DNA from: Methylotenera_A sp040387035
GTDB lineage: Bacteria; Pseudomonadota; Gammaproteobacteria; Burkholderiales; Methylophilaceae
Reading direction: 5' to 3'
Assembly: GCA_040387035.1 (NCBI GenBank)
Contig: JAZKEN010000050.1
Coordinates: 1 to 37,711 of the forward strand
Length of the DNA: 37,711 bases
The position numbers and the translations under genes are program-made. The notes under the pieces are model-generated. The model had not been told where the DNA came from. It did not search any database and worked only from the letters and a program-made list of their open reading frames with translations. Below, in pieces: positions 16,729 through 25,243 of this stretch (positions are counted from its first letter, which is position 1; each line of letters opens with the position of its first letter).

Positions 16729-17913
16729 GTGACTAAATTTGTTGCCTGGATAAAGGGGTTTTATCCTCAGCCCATCAGTGTCAATTTTCAAGAGCGGTCA
16801 CGAGCTTGCACTGGTGCACTCTTAGGCATCATCATCACCAGCGTTGTCACTCATCACTTTACAGGCTCATCCGGCGCATTCCCGTTTTTAATGGCGCCCA
16901 TCGGTGCATCCGCAGTCTTGTTATTTGCCGTGCCTGCAAGCCCATTGGCGCAGCCTTGGTCTATTGTCGGTGGCAACACAATTGCTGCCGTGATAGGCGT
17001 CACCTTCGCACTGTTCATTAAAGATGTTGCAATTGCGGCCGCCCTGGCTTTAAGCGTATCTATTGCATTTATGTTTGCATTACGTTGCATACACCCGCCC
17101 AGTGGCGCAGTCGCGCTATCAGCCGTGCTGGGTGGCTCATCCATCCAGGCGCTGGGATATGGTTTTGTTATTTATCCTGTGCTCATTAATTCAATCTTGT
17201 TGCTAATGGTTGCGCTAATTTATAACAATGCAACGCGGCGCGTGTATCCGCATCCAGTTTTGCAAGGCTCAGAATCAAGCAAAAACATTCCTGCAGAGAT
17301 GCGATTTGGATTTACAAGCGAAGACCTAAACGAAGTATTAAAAGAATATAACCAGATTATTGATGTTAGCCGTGATGATTTACAGGTTTTGCTGCAACAG
17401 ACCGAAATGCATGCTTATCGCCGCAGGTTTGGTGAAATCACTTGTAAAGAGATCATGTCCAAACATGTGGTCAGCGTTGAATTTGGCACAGAGCTGGAAG
17501 AGGCCTGGGCGCTATTAAGAAAGCATAAGATCAAGGCGCTGCCTGTAGTCGACAGGGCGCAAAGAGTAATTGGCATCGTCACGCAAGTGGATTTTATCAA
17601 GCATGCCAATTTAGACCTGCATGAAGGTTTTGAACATAAGCTTAAAGACTTTATTAAGCGAACCGCAGGTGTTTATTCGGACAAACCGGAAGTGATCGGG
17701 CAGATTATGACGTCTCCTGTGGTGACGGCGAATGTGGATATGCATATCATTGAGCTTATCCCGCTGATGTCACAAAACAATCAATTGCATCATCATATCC
17801 CGGTGATTGATGCCAATCGCAAACTGGTCGGCATCGTCACCCAGTCCGACTTGGTGTCTGCTTTGTATCATGGGCGAATCGCTAACCTGCGCACACTGGG
17901 CCTGTCGTACTGA
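16729..17913 (+). CDS. HPP family membrane protein with two CBS domains
   Basis: Protein of 394 residues. The N-terminal third to half is an HPP integral membrane domain of four to five helices (residues about 25-165) with the name-giving motif CIHPPSGAVALSAVLGG, His122-Pro123-Pro124. The C-terminal half is a cytoplasmic pair of CBS domains (about 235-290 with EIMSKHVVSVEFGTELEEAW, and 325-385 with QIMTSPVVTANVDMHIIEL), which normally bind adenine nucleotides and gate the partner domain. Plant and cyanobacterial HPP proteins have been linked to nitrite transport; substrate here is not established. Start is GTG with AAGG upstream, inside the inverted repeat. Its stop is one nt from that of the converging OmpA-like gene. 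Confidence 0.92.
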   Translation: MTKFVAWIKGFYPQPISVNFQERSRACTGALLGIIITSVVTHHFTGSSGAFPFLMAPIGASAVLLFAVPASPLAQPWSIVGGNTIAAVIGVTFALFIKDVAIAAALALSVSIAFMFALRCIHPPSGAVALSAVLGGSSIQALGYGFVIYPVLINSILLLMVALIYNNATRRVYPHPVLQGSESSKNIPAEMRFGFTSEDLNEVLKEYNQIIDVSRDDLQVLLQQTEMHAYRRRFGEITCKEIMSKHVVSVEFGTELEEAWALLRKHKIKALPVVDRAQRVIGIVTQVDFIKHANLDLHEGFEHKLKDFIKRTAGVYSDKPEVIGQIMTSPVVTANVDMHIIELIPLMSQNNQLHHHIPVIDANRKLVGIVTQSDLVSALYHGRIANLRTLGLSY

Positions 17914-17914
17914 T

Positions 17915-18778
17915 TTATAGCTTGCTGCTAGTCCAGGCTTCAATCTCAAATCTGCGGTTAGGTTCAAGGCAGCGAATCAATACTTCATCGCGTTGGGTTT
18001 GTTTGCACTCAACCAGCGGTGTGGACTCCCCAACACCTACTGCAGAGATGCGCTCGGCAGGGATGTTTTTGTTGATCAAGTATTGGCGGAGGGTGTCAGC
18101 ACGCGCCTGCGACAATTTCATATTGTAATCATCATCGCCCAGCCTATCGGTGTGAGCAGTGATTTTTAATGCTGATATTTGCCCGCCTGATAAAAGGTTT
18201 GCAGACAATCGATCCAGTTTTTCAATGCCACCTGGCCTTAAGTGGGCAATCTCGGAGTGATCAAAATCAAACATGCCATCCGCACTCATTTGCGTTTTGG
18301 TTAATTCGGGTCCGGGCACCAGTTTCTCTACGGTTTTTTCCACTACCGTTTGCGGCAGAGCGGCGGCTGAATCCAGCCAATGTGCGCAGGATTCAGGCTT
18401 CCAGTAGGTGTTTTGTACACGCATGTCAGCCGTGTAAATGATTTTGTATTGGCATGTTTCTGCACTGGCCGTATTGCTTGCACGGAAGTTAAAGATATAG
18501 TCCCATTCGCGCACCTTGCCGATGCCTTCTGTAAAATGCGGATGACCAAGCAGTGTGTAAAGTTGGTTCTTTGTCATGTCAGGCGCCACGTTGCGCAAAT
18601 TATCGATATTGGGAAATGTGCCTTCTTTTACCCATGCACTTTTTGCAATGTCCGGGAAGATGATTTCATCACTTTTGCCATCCCCTGATAATTTACTGAC
18701 AGACGTCGCACAAGCCTGCAGCAAAGTAAAAGAAGTGATCCAGGCAGCTAATGCGATATATTTAGTTGGTTGATTCAT
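17915..18778 (-). CDS. OmpA-like peptidoglycan-binding lipoprotein with BamE-like domain (TpgA-like)
   Basis: Lipoprotein of 287 residues from the ATG at 18778 (MNQPTKYIAL); the longer frame to 18820 would overlap the adhesin stop. The lipobox is LLQAC (Cys23). Residues about 55-110 resemble SmpA/OmlA (BamE): NLRNVAPDMTKNQLYTLLGH and REWDYIFNF. Residues about 175-283 form an OmpA C-terminal domain (ALKITAHTDRLGDDDYNMKL, QARADTLRQYL, ISAVGVGES, NRRFEIE), which binds peptidoglycan. This order, directly after a trimeric autotransporter, is that of Acinetobacter TpgA, which anchors the adhesin AtaA to the cell wall. GGAAA lies upstream of the start. The family roles are known; the anchoring role here is inferred. 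Confidence 0.9.
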   Translation of the reverse strand: MNQPTKYIALAAWITSFTLLQACATSVSKLSGDGKSDEIIFPDIAKSAWVKEGTFPNIDNLRNVAPDMTKNQLYTLLGHPHFTEGIGKVREWDYIFNFRASNTASAETCQYKIIYTADMRVQNTYWKPESCAHWLDSAAALPQTVVEKTVEKLVPGPELTKTQMSADGMFDFDHSEIAHLRPGGIEKLDRLSANLLSGGQISALKITAHTDRLGDDDYNMKLSQARADTLRQYLINKNIPAERISAVGVGESTPLVECKQTQRDEVLIRCLEPNRRFEIEAWTSSKL

Positions 18779-18819
18779 TGTTATTATTTCCAGTCTGAAT
18801 TTTTGGCAAAACAAATACA

Positions 18820-21363
18820 CTACCAGTGGAAACCCACGCCAACAGCTGCACCAGCATTGCCGCGCGTATTAGCGGAGCCGTTGAAATTGACTGCCCAGCG
18901 TCCGTTTTCAGAAAAATTAGAAACACCAACCGACACGGCCGATTGACCTTGGTAATTGGCTACGCCTGCCGCGATCATCACTTTGCCCGGCACCACCGAT
19001 TGCGGCATGCTTGCCATCGCCATGGCGGATGCGGTGCCTGCATGTGCGTCATACTTCACGCTGCTGATGTCCGATTGCAGCGCATTTAAGCGATTGTTTA
19101 TTTCCATGCCGGATTGCGCAATCGCGGCATCCAGTTGCCTGACATTTACTGCGTCAGTATCGGCCGTGCCGCCTGCCACATTGGTAATTTGGCGCTCATT
19201 GCCTGCTGAGCCAACCGATACCGCGCCTTCAGTGGAGGTGACCGCTACATTGCTGTATTTCTCTGTGGCGCCATCCATACCTGCGCGTGTAGCCTGTGCG
19301 CCGGCACCAAGCGCAACGCCTCTGTTGGCTGTTACGTTTGCCGCATTGCCCAGCGCAGTGCCTTGTTGCGGTGTCAAGGCCACAGCGTCATCACCAAAGG
19401 CCGCGCCGCCATTGCCTGCCTGTGAATTATCACCAACGGCTACAGAGCCCGTGGCTAGAGCACCAGCACCAATGGCAATCGAGTTGACACCAGTGGCGGC
19501 CGCATTTTGGCCGATTGCGATGGCACCGGTATTGGTGGCCTGACTATTATCGCCCATGGCAACACTGCCTTCGCCGCTGGCGACTGCGCGTGAGCCCGCC
19601 GCTACACTGTCATCGCCAATCGCACTGGAACCACCATGAACGGATTTGGCATTAAAAAACTGTGATCCTTGCGCCATGGTGGCGATCATTTGGTGGGTCG
19701 CATATAGTTGAGAACCATTGATGGCATCGGTGCTAGATGCACTGATATCACCCTGGCTCAGGTTGCTAATGCTGGTGCCACCAGTGATTCCGCCATCAAA
19801 TGAAACGGTGCCTAACAGCGTAAGTGTATTTTTTGAAGGGTCATCATATTTAACCGCTAGTGCATCCAGGTTGTTCATATTGTTTTGCACGCTAGCCAGT
19901 TGCCCCATATTCACTGCATCATGGGGGGCTACACCATCAGCGACATTGTGTATGGTTACAGGGCTGCCTGGTGTGCTACCGACCAGGGTGATGTGGTTTG
20001 AAGGTGTATTGGGTGTTGCTACCCCGTTCACATTAGAGTATTGCAGGGGCGCATTGGCCTGTAGTGCATCAATCGCGGCACCAACGTTATTTTGAGAGCT
20101 GCCGTACACATTGTAACTGGGTGCAGAAACTACATATGTGCTTGAGTTGTATGTTGCACCACCACCCAGGTTAGTGGCCATGCTTAAACCCAAAGCATCC
20201 ATGTTGGCGGCGGCGCCGTTACTCATCGCAAATAATTGAGAGCCATTGATTGCATCCGTGCTGTTTAGGCTCACTGCACCTTTGGACAGGTTAGTGATCC
20301 GGGTGCCGCCAGTTGTGCCGCCGTTCAGTGACAATGGCCCACCCAAGGTCACCGTCATTTTCAGGCTGAGAGGATCATATTTAACCACTGCATCGTCAAT
20401 TGCCTGTAGTTGAGAGACATTCACCGCATCAGTAGCTGCGCTACCGGCAGCTAGATTGGTTAATTTCCTGGCATTACCCGCTGAGCCAATTGAAACTTCA
20501 CCCACGCTGGTTTGCAAAGTTGGCAAGCCAAAGGCCGCGTAATTAGTTTGTGCGCCAGTTGAGGCTATTGAGCTGGCACCTAATGCCACGCTATTGGCTA
20601 CATTAGTACTAGAGCCACTACCTAATGCAACCGAATTGTCGCCTAAACTGCCAATAAAAACATTTGGGCCAAGCGCAATGGCATTTAAAGCATTGCTATT
20701 TGCGCCGCTGCCTAAGGCAATAGAATTATCGCCTAAGTTGCCAATAAAAGCGTTTGGGCCAAGTGCAATGGCATTAGACGCCGCTGCATGGGTAACACTA
20801 CCGTTACCAAAGGCGATGGAGTTCATTTCCCCGGCGTTGGCCACTGCGCCATTACCAAGACCTGTAATCTGGTTGCCGCCAATAGAGATACCTTTGGGTG
20901 TATTTAAGGTGACAGAATCTGAGCTTGCCTGGCATTCGTCTGCTGGTGAAACCAGATTGCCGCTAGTATCCAACACATTTAAATTGATAGGCGCACCACC
21001 GGCAATGCCGCCCAGCGTAGTGGTTAGGTTGGAATTTAGTCCTAAAGGACCAAGCAAAAAAAGTAAGCCGCTATCTAATGAATTTGTGATTGGTAGTACA
21101 GCGGCGCCAACAATATCGGTGATGACAGACGGCGCCAGGCTGACGCCAGCACACGGGCTGACAATCGCTGCGTGTGCAGCGCCCATGCTGTTAATCATCG
21201 CTGCTGTAACCATGACAGCAGCAAAAATCGTTCGCGGCTGGTGAATCATGCTGGGTTTTGCCACGATGCCAGCATTGTTTTTTGACATTAGTATGCCCTG
21301 AAAAACCCGCAATGACTTTTCAATAGGCGCTACGCTAATCCTGCTTTTTTTTATTGTTTTCAT
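18820..21363 (-). CDS. Trimeric autotransporter adhesin (YadA/Hia type)
   Basis: Surface adhesin of 847 residues secreted by the type Vc route. I chose the ATG at 21363 (MKTIKKSR) for its GAAAGG upstream; an in-frame ATG at 21402 or one at MSKNN (21288) is possible. The long signal region ends near GAAHA. Next come YadA-head repeats with the NSIALG and SVALGSG pattern, several neck/HIM segments (NARKLTNLAAGSAATDAVNV, RQITNVAGGTADTDAVN), repeats of DAINGSQL, a second head block near the C-terminal third (AIGDDSVAAGSRA, AIAIGQNAAATG), a short coiled coil and the YadA anchor barrel ending in VGVGFHW. It is probably cotranscribed with the TpgA-like gene 41 nt downstream. Confidence 0.93.
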   Translation of the reverse strand: MKTIKKSRISVAPIEKSLRVFQGILMSKNNAGIVAKPSMIHQPRTIFAAVMVTAAMINSMGAAHAAIVSPCAGVSLAPSVITDIVGAAVLPITNSLDSGLLFLLGPLGLNSNLTTTLGGIAGGAPINLNVLDTSGNLVSPADECQASSDSVTLNTPKGISIGGNQITGLGNGAVANAGEMNSIAFGNGSVTHAAASNAIALGPNAFIGNLGDNSIALGSGANSNALNAIALGPNVFIGSLGDNSVALGSGSSTNVANSVALGASSIASTGAQTNYAAFGLPTLQTSVGEVSIGSAGNARKLTNLAAGSAATDAVNVSQLQAIDDAVVKYDPLSLKMTVTLGGPLSLNGGTTGGTRITNLSKGAVSLNSTDAINGSQLFAMSNGAAANMDALGLSMATNLGGGATYNSSTYVVSAPSYNVYGSSQNNVGAAIDALQANAPLQYSNVNGVATPNTPSNHITLVGSTPGSPVTIHNVADGVAPHDAVNMGQLASVQNNMNNLDALAVKYDDPSKNTLTLLGTVSFDGGITGGTSISNLSQGDISASSTDAINGSQLYATHQMIATMAQGSQFFNAKSVHGGSSAIGDDSVAAGSRAVASGEGSVAMGDNSQATNTGAIAIGQNAAATGVNSIAIGAGALATGSVAVGDNSQAGNGGAAFGDDAVALTPQQGTALGNAANVTANRGVALGAGAQATRAGMDGATEKYSNVAVTSTEGAVSVGSAGNERQITNVAGGTADTDAVNVRQLDAAIAQSGMEINNRLNALQSDISSVKYDAHAGTASAMAMASMPQSVVPGKVMIAAGVANYQGQSAVSVGVSNFSENGRWAVNFNGSANTRGNAGAAVGVGFHW
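20635..20780 (-). repeat. Tandem near-identical repeat inside the adhesin head
   Basis: Two copies about 90 nt apart (around 20638-20690 and 20728-20780) encode NAFIGNLGDNSIALGSG and NVFIGSLGDNSVALGSG. They differ at only a few bases, consistent with recent duplication or gene conversion of a head repeat. Confidence 0.7.
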
Positions 21364-21961
21364 TTCATGCCTTTCAAATGGCGCCAGGTTGGCGCTAAAC
21401 ATTTAAAACAAACACTTAAGACTTTTTATTGTTACAAGTATAGACAAGGCATATAGCATGCCAAGTTAACAGAAAGATGATTTTTGATGGAATTTTTTCT
21501 AAAAATGCAAGAGCATATGCACACATTTAACAATATTTTACCAAGCATTCGAAGTGGTTTTTATTTAAGGCGAATGTAAACAATTTGTTTGCGCCTACAT
21601 TTTCGCATGTGTTTTTATATGACATAAATGGGCACCTAAATAGCAAAAAGTGATTTTTTTGGTCAGTTTATTTAAGATTTTTTTGTTATATAGGTGTTCT
21701 AAATTTTAATAAATATATATATAAATCAATTAATTAGTGCGCAACATAATTTCATCGGTTTGAAAATTTGTATGCTGAACAATCATTATTTTCTAGCCAT
21801 ATCTCGTTTAAGTTTTTTATTTAAAGTCAGAATCCACCTACTCTTTTTTCAGCGTCCACCCAATAACTGTAAGGGCTTTGCCCATATAAAATTCGCACAA
21901 GTCAAATCAATTGTAATTAGTTTTGACATCCATCTTAAACGTTGATAATTGGGGAAACAGC
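21364..21961. other. AT-rich region upstream of the adhesin
   Basis: About 600 nt with no convincing larger gene. The part 21480-21740 is clearly richer in A and T than its surroundings, with long T and A runs and a TA-alternating stretch near 21710-21725. It probably holds the adhesin promoter on the minus strand. No specific operator can be named. Confidence 0.5.
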
Positions 21962-22051
21962 ATGAGTGAAAGCGTCTTTGTAGCAGGCATAATGATTGCA
22001 ACTGGTTTTTTGGCGGGTTCGTTAGGATTTACGTTAGGAATGATTTTTTAG
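21962..22051 (+). CDS. Possible 29-residue single-helix membrane peptide
   Basis: MSESVFVAGIMIATGFLAGS followed by LGFTLGMIF and a stop. Almost the whole peptide can form one transmembrane helix with small-residue (Gly/Ala) packing faces. A GGGGAA lies about 8 nt before the ATG. The size and make-up fit a membrane microprotein, but there is no family match and chance cannot be ruled out. Confidence 0.35.
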   Translation: MSESVFVAGIMIATGFLAGSLGFTLGMIF

Positions 22052-22224
22052 ATATTGCCTATCTTTGTACTAAGCGGTATTTCACTTTGTAAAGTTAGCT
22101 CTGCAATGCATTCAGCTTGATTCAGGCATATAATAGTTTTATCCAGGCCAGCTAAAATCACTATTTGTTGGATTGGCCAAAAAACTGTTTTTTGCACGCC
22201 ATCTCGCATTGGAGGTAACTGCAG

Positions 22225-23004
22225 ATGCAAACATTATCTTCTATCAAAGGTATTTTATTCGATTTAGATGGAGTGCTTTACGTAGGGCCGCAGGCCATTG
22301 CAGGCGCTATTAATGCCGTCAGAAAAATTCAGGCAAGCCATATAAAATGCCGCTTCGTGACCAATACCAGCACGCTTTCATCGCAATCGCTGGCACACAA
22401 AATCAATGCCTTGGGATTCTCAATTCCCGTTAATCAAATTATCAGTGCACCGCAAGCCACCTATCTTTATTTAAAGCATCAAGCAAATCCATCCTGTCGC
22501 CTGTTAATGGGAGACGATGTCAAAAAGGACTTTGCAGAGTTCAGCCGTATTGATGGGCCGGTCAATTATATTGTGATAGGCGATATTGGCGATAAGTGGT
22601 CATACCCCTTAATGAATCAGGTATTTAACGATTTGATGCAAGGGGCAAAGCTGATTGCTATCCACAAAAACCGATTCTGGCAAACAAAACATGGCCTGCA
22701 AATGGATATAGGCGGCTTTATTGATGCCCTGGAATATGCCAGTGGTGTTAAAGCGATGATCATTGGCAAGCCTTCAGCTGATTTTTTTCAAATCGCTTTG
22801 GATGATATGGGCTTGCAAGCTTCTGAGGCTGCAATCATAGGTGACGATATTGATGCGGATGTGGGCGGAGGTCAGCAAGTGGGTTTAAAAGGCATTCTGG
22901 TTAAAACCGGCAAATACAGGCAGGGCTACACAGAGGCATCTGCTATCAAGCCGGATGTCATCATCGATTCGATAGCAGATTTGCCTGAAATACTGGGCTT
23001 ATAG
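22225..23004 (+). CDS. HAD-superfamily subfamily IIA phosphatase (NagD/LHPP-like)
   Basis: Cytoplasmic phosphohydrolase of 259 residues. The catalytic aspartates are in ILFDLDGVLYVG (Asp13, Asp15). The second motif is FVTNTST, the lysine motif is IGKPSADFFQIAL and the acidic fourth motif is IIGDDIDADVGGGQQVG. The cap domain between motifs 2 and 3 makes it subfamily IIA, most like the LHPP/TIGR01458 branch. GGAGGTAA precedes the ATG at 7-nt spacing. Natural substrate is unknown. It converges on formate dehydrogenase with a 25-nt gap and has no operon partner on its strand. Confidence 0.9.
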   Translation: MQTLSSIKGILFDLDGVLYVGPQAIAGAINAVRKIQASHIKCRFVTNTSTLSSQSLAHKINALGFSIPVNQIISAPQATYLYLKHQANPSCRLLMGDDVKKDFAEFSRIDGPVNYIVIGDIGDKWSYPLMNQVFNDLMQGAKLIAIHKNRFWQTKHGLQMDIGGFIDALEYASGVKAMIIGKPSADFFQIALDDMGLQASEAAIIGDDIDADVGGGQQVGLKGILVKTGKYRQGYTEASAIKPDVIIDSIADLPEILGL

Positions 23005-23029
23005 ATGCAACAATAGACCACCTTGTTTA

Positions 23030-24238
23030 TTATCTTGTCCCGGTCCTAAATTTTGCTGCCTCTTCCCAGCCGCTGGTCGCGTTTCCTGTGCTATAAGAAT
23101 GCGCACCAGCGCCGGCCAGGCGTCCTTTATTCACAATCAGGTATTCTTCGCGGATAGGGCGGCCTTCAAACCAGCATTCCAGAATTTCACGCGTGCCTGC
23201 TGCATAGCGTGCTTGCGCACTCAGGCTGGTACCAGAAACGTGCGGGGTCATGCCATGGTTAGGCATGGTGCGCCAGACATGATCGCGTGGTGCAGGCTGC
23301 GGAAACCACACATCACCAGCATAACCCGCCAATTGACCGCTTTCCAACGCACTTGCGATTGCGTCGCGGTCACAGATCTTGCCGCGCGCGGTATTAATGA
23401 TATAAGCGCCACGCTTCATTTTAGCAATCAACTGCTCATTAAACATATGCTCGGTTTCCGGGTGTAGCGGGCAGTTGATGGTCACAACATCACACACCCC
23501 GACCATAGACTCGACATCCTTGTGAAAAGTCAGGTTAAGTTCTTTTTCAGTTTCGGGTGCCAAGCGGTAACGATCGGTGTAATGTAATTTCACATCGAAT
23601 GCTTTTAGCCTTCTCAGCACGGCTAAACCAATGCGCCCTGCGGCCACAGTACCGACATTCATTCCTTCAAGGTCGTAAGAGCGTGTGACGCAATCGGCAA
23701 TGTTCCAACCGCCTTTGACCACCCATTGGTACGAAGGAATATAGTTGCGCACCAAACTGAGAATCATCATCACCACATGTTCAGAAACGCTGATGCTATT
23801 GCTATAGCTCACTTCGGCAACCGTAATACCGCGCTTGATGGCGGCTTGCAAATCAATATGGTCTGAGCCGATACCAGCCGTAATCGCCAGTTTAAGTTTT
23901 GCTGCCTTGGCTAGACGCTCTGCTGTCAGGTAGGCTGGCCAAAAAGGCTGCGATATGATGATGTCGGCATCCGGCAGCTCTTTTTCAAAGCGGGAGTCAG
24001 GCCCATCCTTGTCAGAGGTCACCACCAACTGGTGACCAAGTGATTCAATGAATTTACGCAACCCCAGTTCGCCAGATACACTGCCTAGCAACTGCCCTGG
24101 TTTGAAGTCTACGGACCTCGGGGTGGGGAGTGTCTGGCCACCGGGGTAAGCTTTAATTATCGGTACATTGTCACGCGCGTAGGATTGCGGATAGCCAGTG
24201 ACCGGGTCATCGTAGAGTACACAAAGTACTTTAGTCAT
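23030..24238 (-). CDS. fdh: NAD-dependent formate dehydrogenase
   Basis: Oxidises formate to CO2 and makes NADH, the last step of C1 oxidation. The protein has 402 residues and closely follows the metal-free enzyme of Pseudomonas sp. 101. Active-site residues are present, each one position higher than in that enzyme: PFWPAY near 98-103, Asn147 (SYSNSIS), Arg285 (NTARGK), Gln314 (FPQPAPRDH) and His333 (TPHVSGT). The Rossmann motif is GTVAAGRIGLAVL; Asp222 in YTDRY favours NAD over NADP. The C-terminal GAHSYSTGNATSG is complete. Its ATG is 2 nt after the peroxiredoxin stop and its ribosome binding site lies in that gene's end, so the two are one operon. Confidence 0.97.
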   Translation of the reverse strand: MTKVLCVLYDDPVTGYPQSYARDNVPIIKAYPGGQTLPTPRSVDFKPGQLLGSVSGELGLRKFIESLGHQLVVTSDKDGPDSRFEKELPDADIIISQPFWPAYLTAERLAKAAKLKLAITAGIGSDHIDLQAAIKRGITVAEVSYSNSISVSEHVVMMILSLVRNYIPSYQWVVKGGWNIADCVTRSYDLEGMNVGTVAAGRIGLAVLRRLKAFDVKLHYTDRYRLAPETEKELNLTFHKDVESMVGVCDVVTINCPLHPETEHMFNEQLIAKMKRGAYIINTARGKICDRDAIASALESGQLAGYAGDVWFPQPAPRDHVWRTMPNHGMTPHVSGTSLSAQARYAAGTREILECWFEGRPIREEYLIVNKGRLAGAGAHSYSTGNATSGWEEAAKFRTGTR

Positions 24239-24240
24239 TT

Positions 24241-24927
24241 TCAGTCTCCTTTGCTTAATTGGGTTTCAGGCAGCTTTTTCATAGAGAAGTACCAGTCTTT
24301 AACCAGATACTCCTGGTTTCCTGCCCGCAGCTCTGCATCCTCCATCGTCACTGGCGCGGGTACAATCACTTCTTTACCGTGCTGCCAATTAGCCGGGCAT
24401 GCCACTTTATTGGCATCGGCGGTTTGCAAGGCATCGACCACACGCATGATTTCGTCAAAATTGCGCCCAACGTTCATCGGGTAATAAATCATGGCACGTA
24501 GGATACGTTTAGGATCGATAAAGAACACACAGCGTACCGTAGCGGTATTGCTGCTTGGTTCATGAATCATGCCGTAAAGTCGCGAAATCTTTTGATCCAG
24601 GTCGGCAATGACAGGGAAGTTGATGTGGACATTGAATTTTTCCTGGATATTGCGCATCCAGGCGATGTGGCTGTAAATGCTATCGACTGAGCAGCCCAGC
24701 AAAGCCACGTGTTTTTGTTCAAACTCGTCTTGCAGTTTTGCAAACGCGACAAATTCAGTCGTGCATACCGGGGTGAAATCGGCCGGGTGGGAAAATCGGA
24801 TAACCCATTTATTTTTAGCCCATTCCGATAATCGGATCATACCCATGGTGGTTTGCGCTTCAAAGTCAGGCACGGCCGCGTTCAATTCTAGCCTGGCAGG
24901 GGTGGTTTCAACTGATATGGTATTCAT
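24241..24927 (-). CDS. Prx6-type peroxiredoxin in an operon with formate dehydrogenase
   Basis: Peroxidase of 228 residues from the ATG at 24927 (MNTISVETTP), chosen for the strong AAGGAGG upstream; the longer frame to 25047 has no support. Peroxidatic Cys55 is in HPADFTPVCTTEF. Unlike its paralogue at 1331-2020, it has three further cysteines (LLGCSVD, TVRCVFF, NKVACPANW), so an intramolecular disulfide is conceivable. The C-terminal domain is complete (VKDWYFSMKKLP). It is the first gene of a two-gene operon with fdh, which suggests protection of C1 oxidation or of formate dehydrogenase from peroxide; its cysteines are known to be oxidation-sensitive in this enzyme family. That link is an inference. 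Confidence 0.93.
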   Translation of the reverse strand: MNTISVETTPARLELNAAVPDFEAQTTMGMIRLSEWAKNKWVIRFSHPADFTPVCTTEFVAFAKLQDEFEQKHVALLGCSVDSIYSHIAWMRNIQEKFNVHINFPVIADLDQKISRLYGMIHEPSSNTATVRCVFFIDPKRILRAMIYYPMNVGRNFDEIMRVVDALQTADANKVACPANWQHGKEVIVPAPVTMEDAELRAGNQEYLVKDWYFSMKKLPETQLSKGD

Positions 24928-25243
24928 TACAAGCCTCCTTGCACCTGTAACTCCATGCATCAAGGCTGTGAACATCTCATTGGCAAAGAATGAAGGCGCA
25001 TCACAAAAAACACTATTTACGTCACAAAATAGGACAATTTTCCACAAAAAAAGTTTGCCTTTTTCATGCCATGTTCAGCATTTACACGTTGGGTAAATAC
25101 TTATCCTTAATGGGCTGCAAAACTAGCATTTCTTCAATAACCAGATTAAAAAAATTGGCACTTTTGCGTACACAAGATGTCACACTAATGCTGCAAAACA
25201 CTATTCAATTTTGGACTTAACTTTCAAAAAAAGGAGAACAAAA
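24928..25243. other. Divergent control region of prx-fdh and the Fae homologue
   Basis: About 316 nt between two divergent units of C1 metabolism. It must hold both promoters. I see no consensus -35/-10 pair or long dyad that I would call with confidence; A- and T-rich tracts flank both starts. Confidence 0.5.

Noticed and set aside
18956..19543. 195-codon open frame on the plus strand in the adhesin
   Set aside because: Same shadow effect; Ala/Pro/Thr-rich translation of the antisense strand of head repeats.
20594..21244. 216-codon open frame on the plus strand across the adhesin gene
   Set aside because: It is the antisense shadow of the repetitive, stop-poor adhesin coding sequence; its composition is low-complexity Pro/Leu/Ala and it has no family signature.
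18820..21363. Repeats in the adhesin as a CRISPR-like array
   Set aside because: The repeats are in frame, unequal in spacing and encode head and neck motifs of a trimeric autotransporter.
21760..21945. 61-codon plus-strand frame before the microprotein
   Set aside because: It starts with TTG, has no ribosome binding site, and reads as AT-rich chance sequence.
24928..25047. 40-residue N-terminal extension of the second peroxiredoxin
   Set aside because: A strong AAGGAGG precedes the internal ATG at 24927 and the extension has no similarity to the family.
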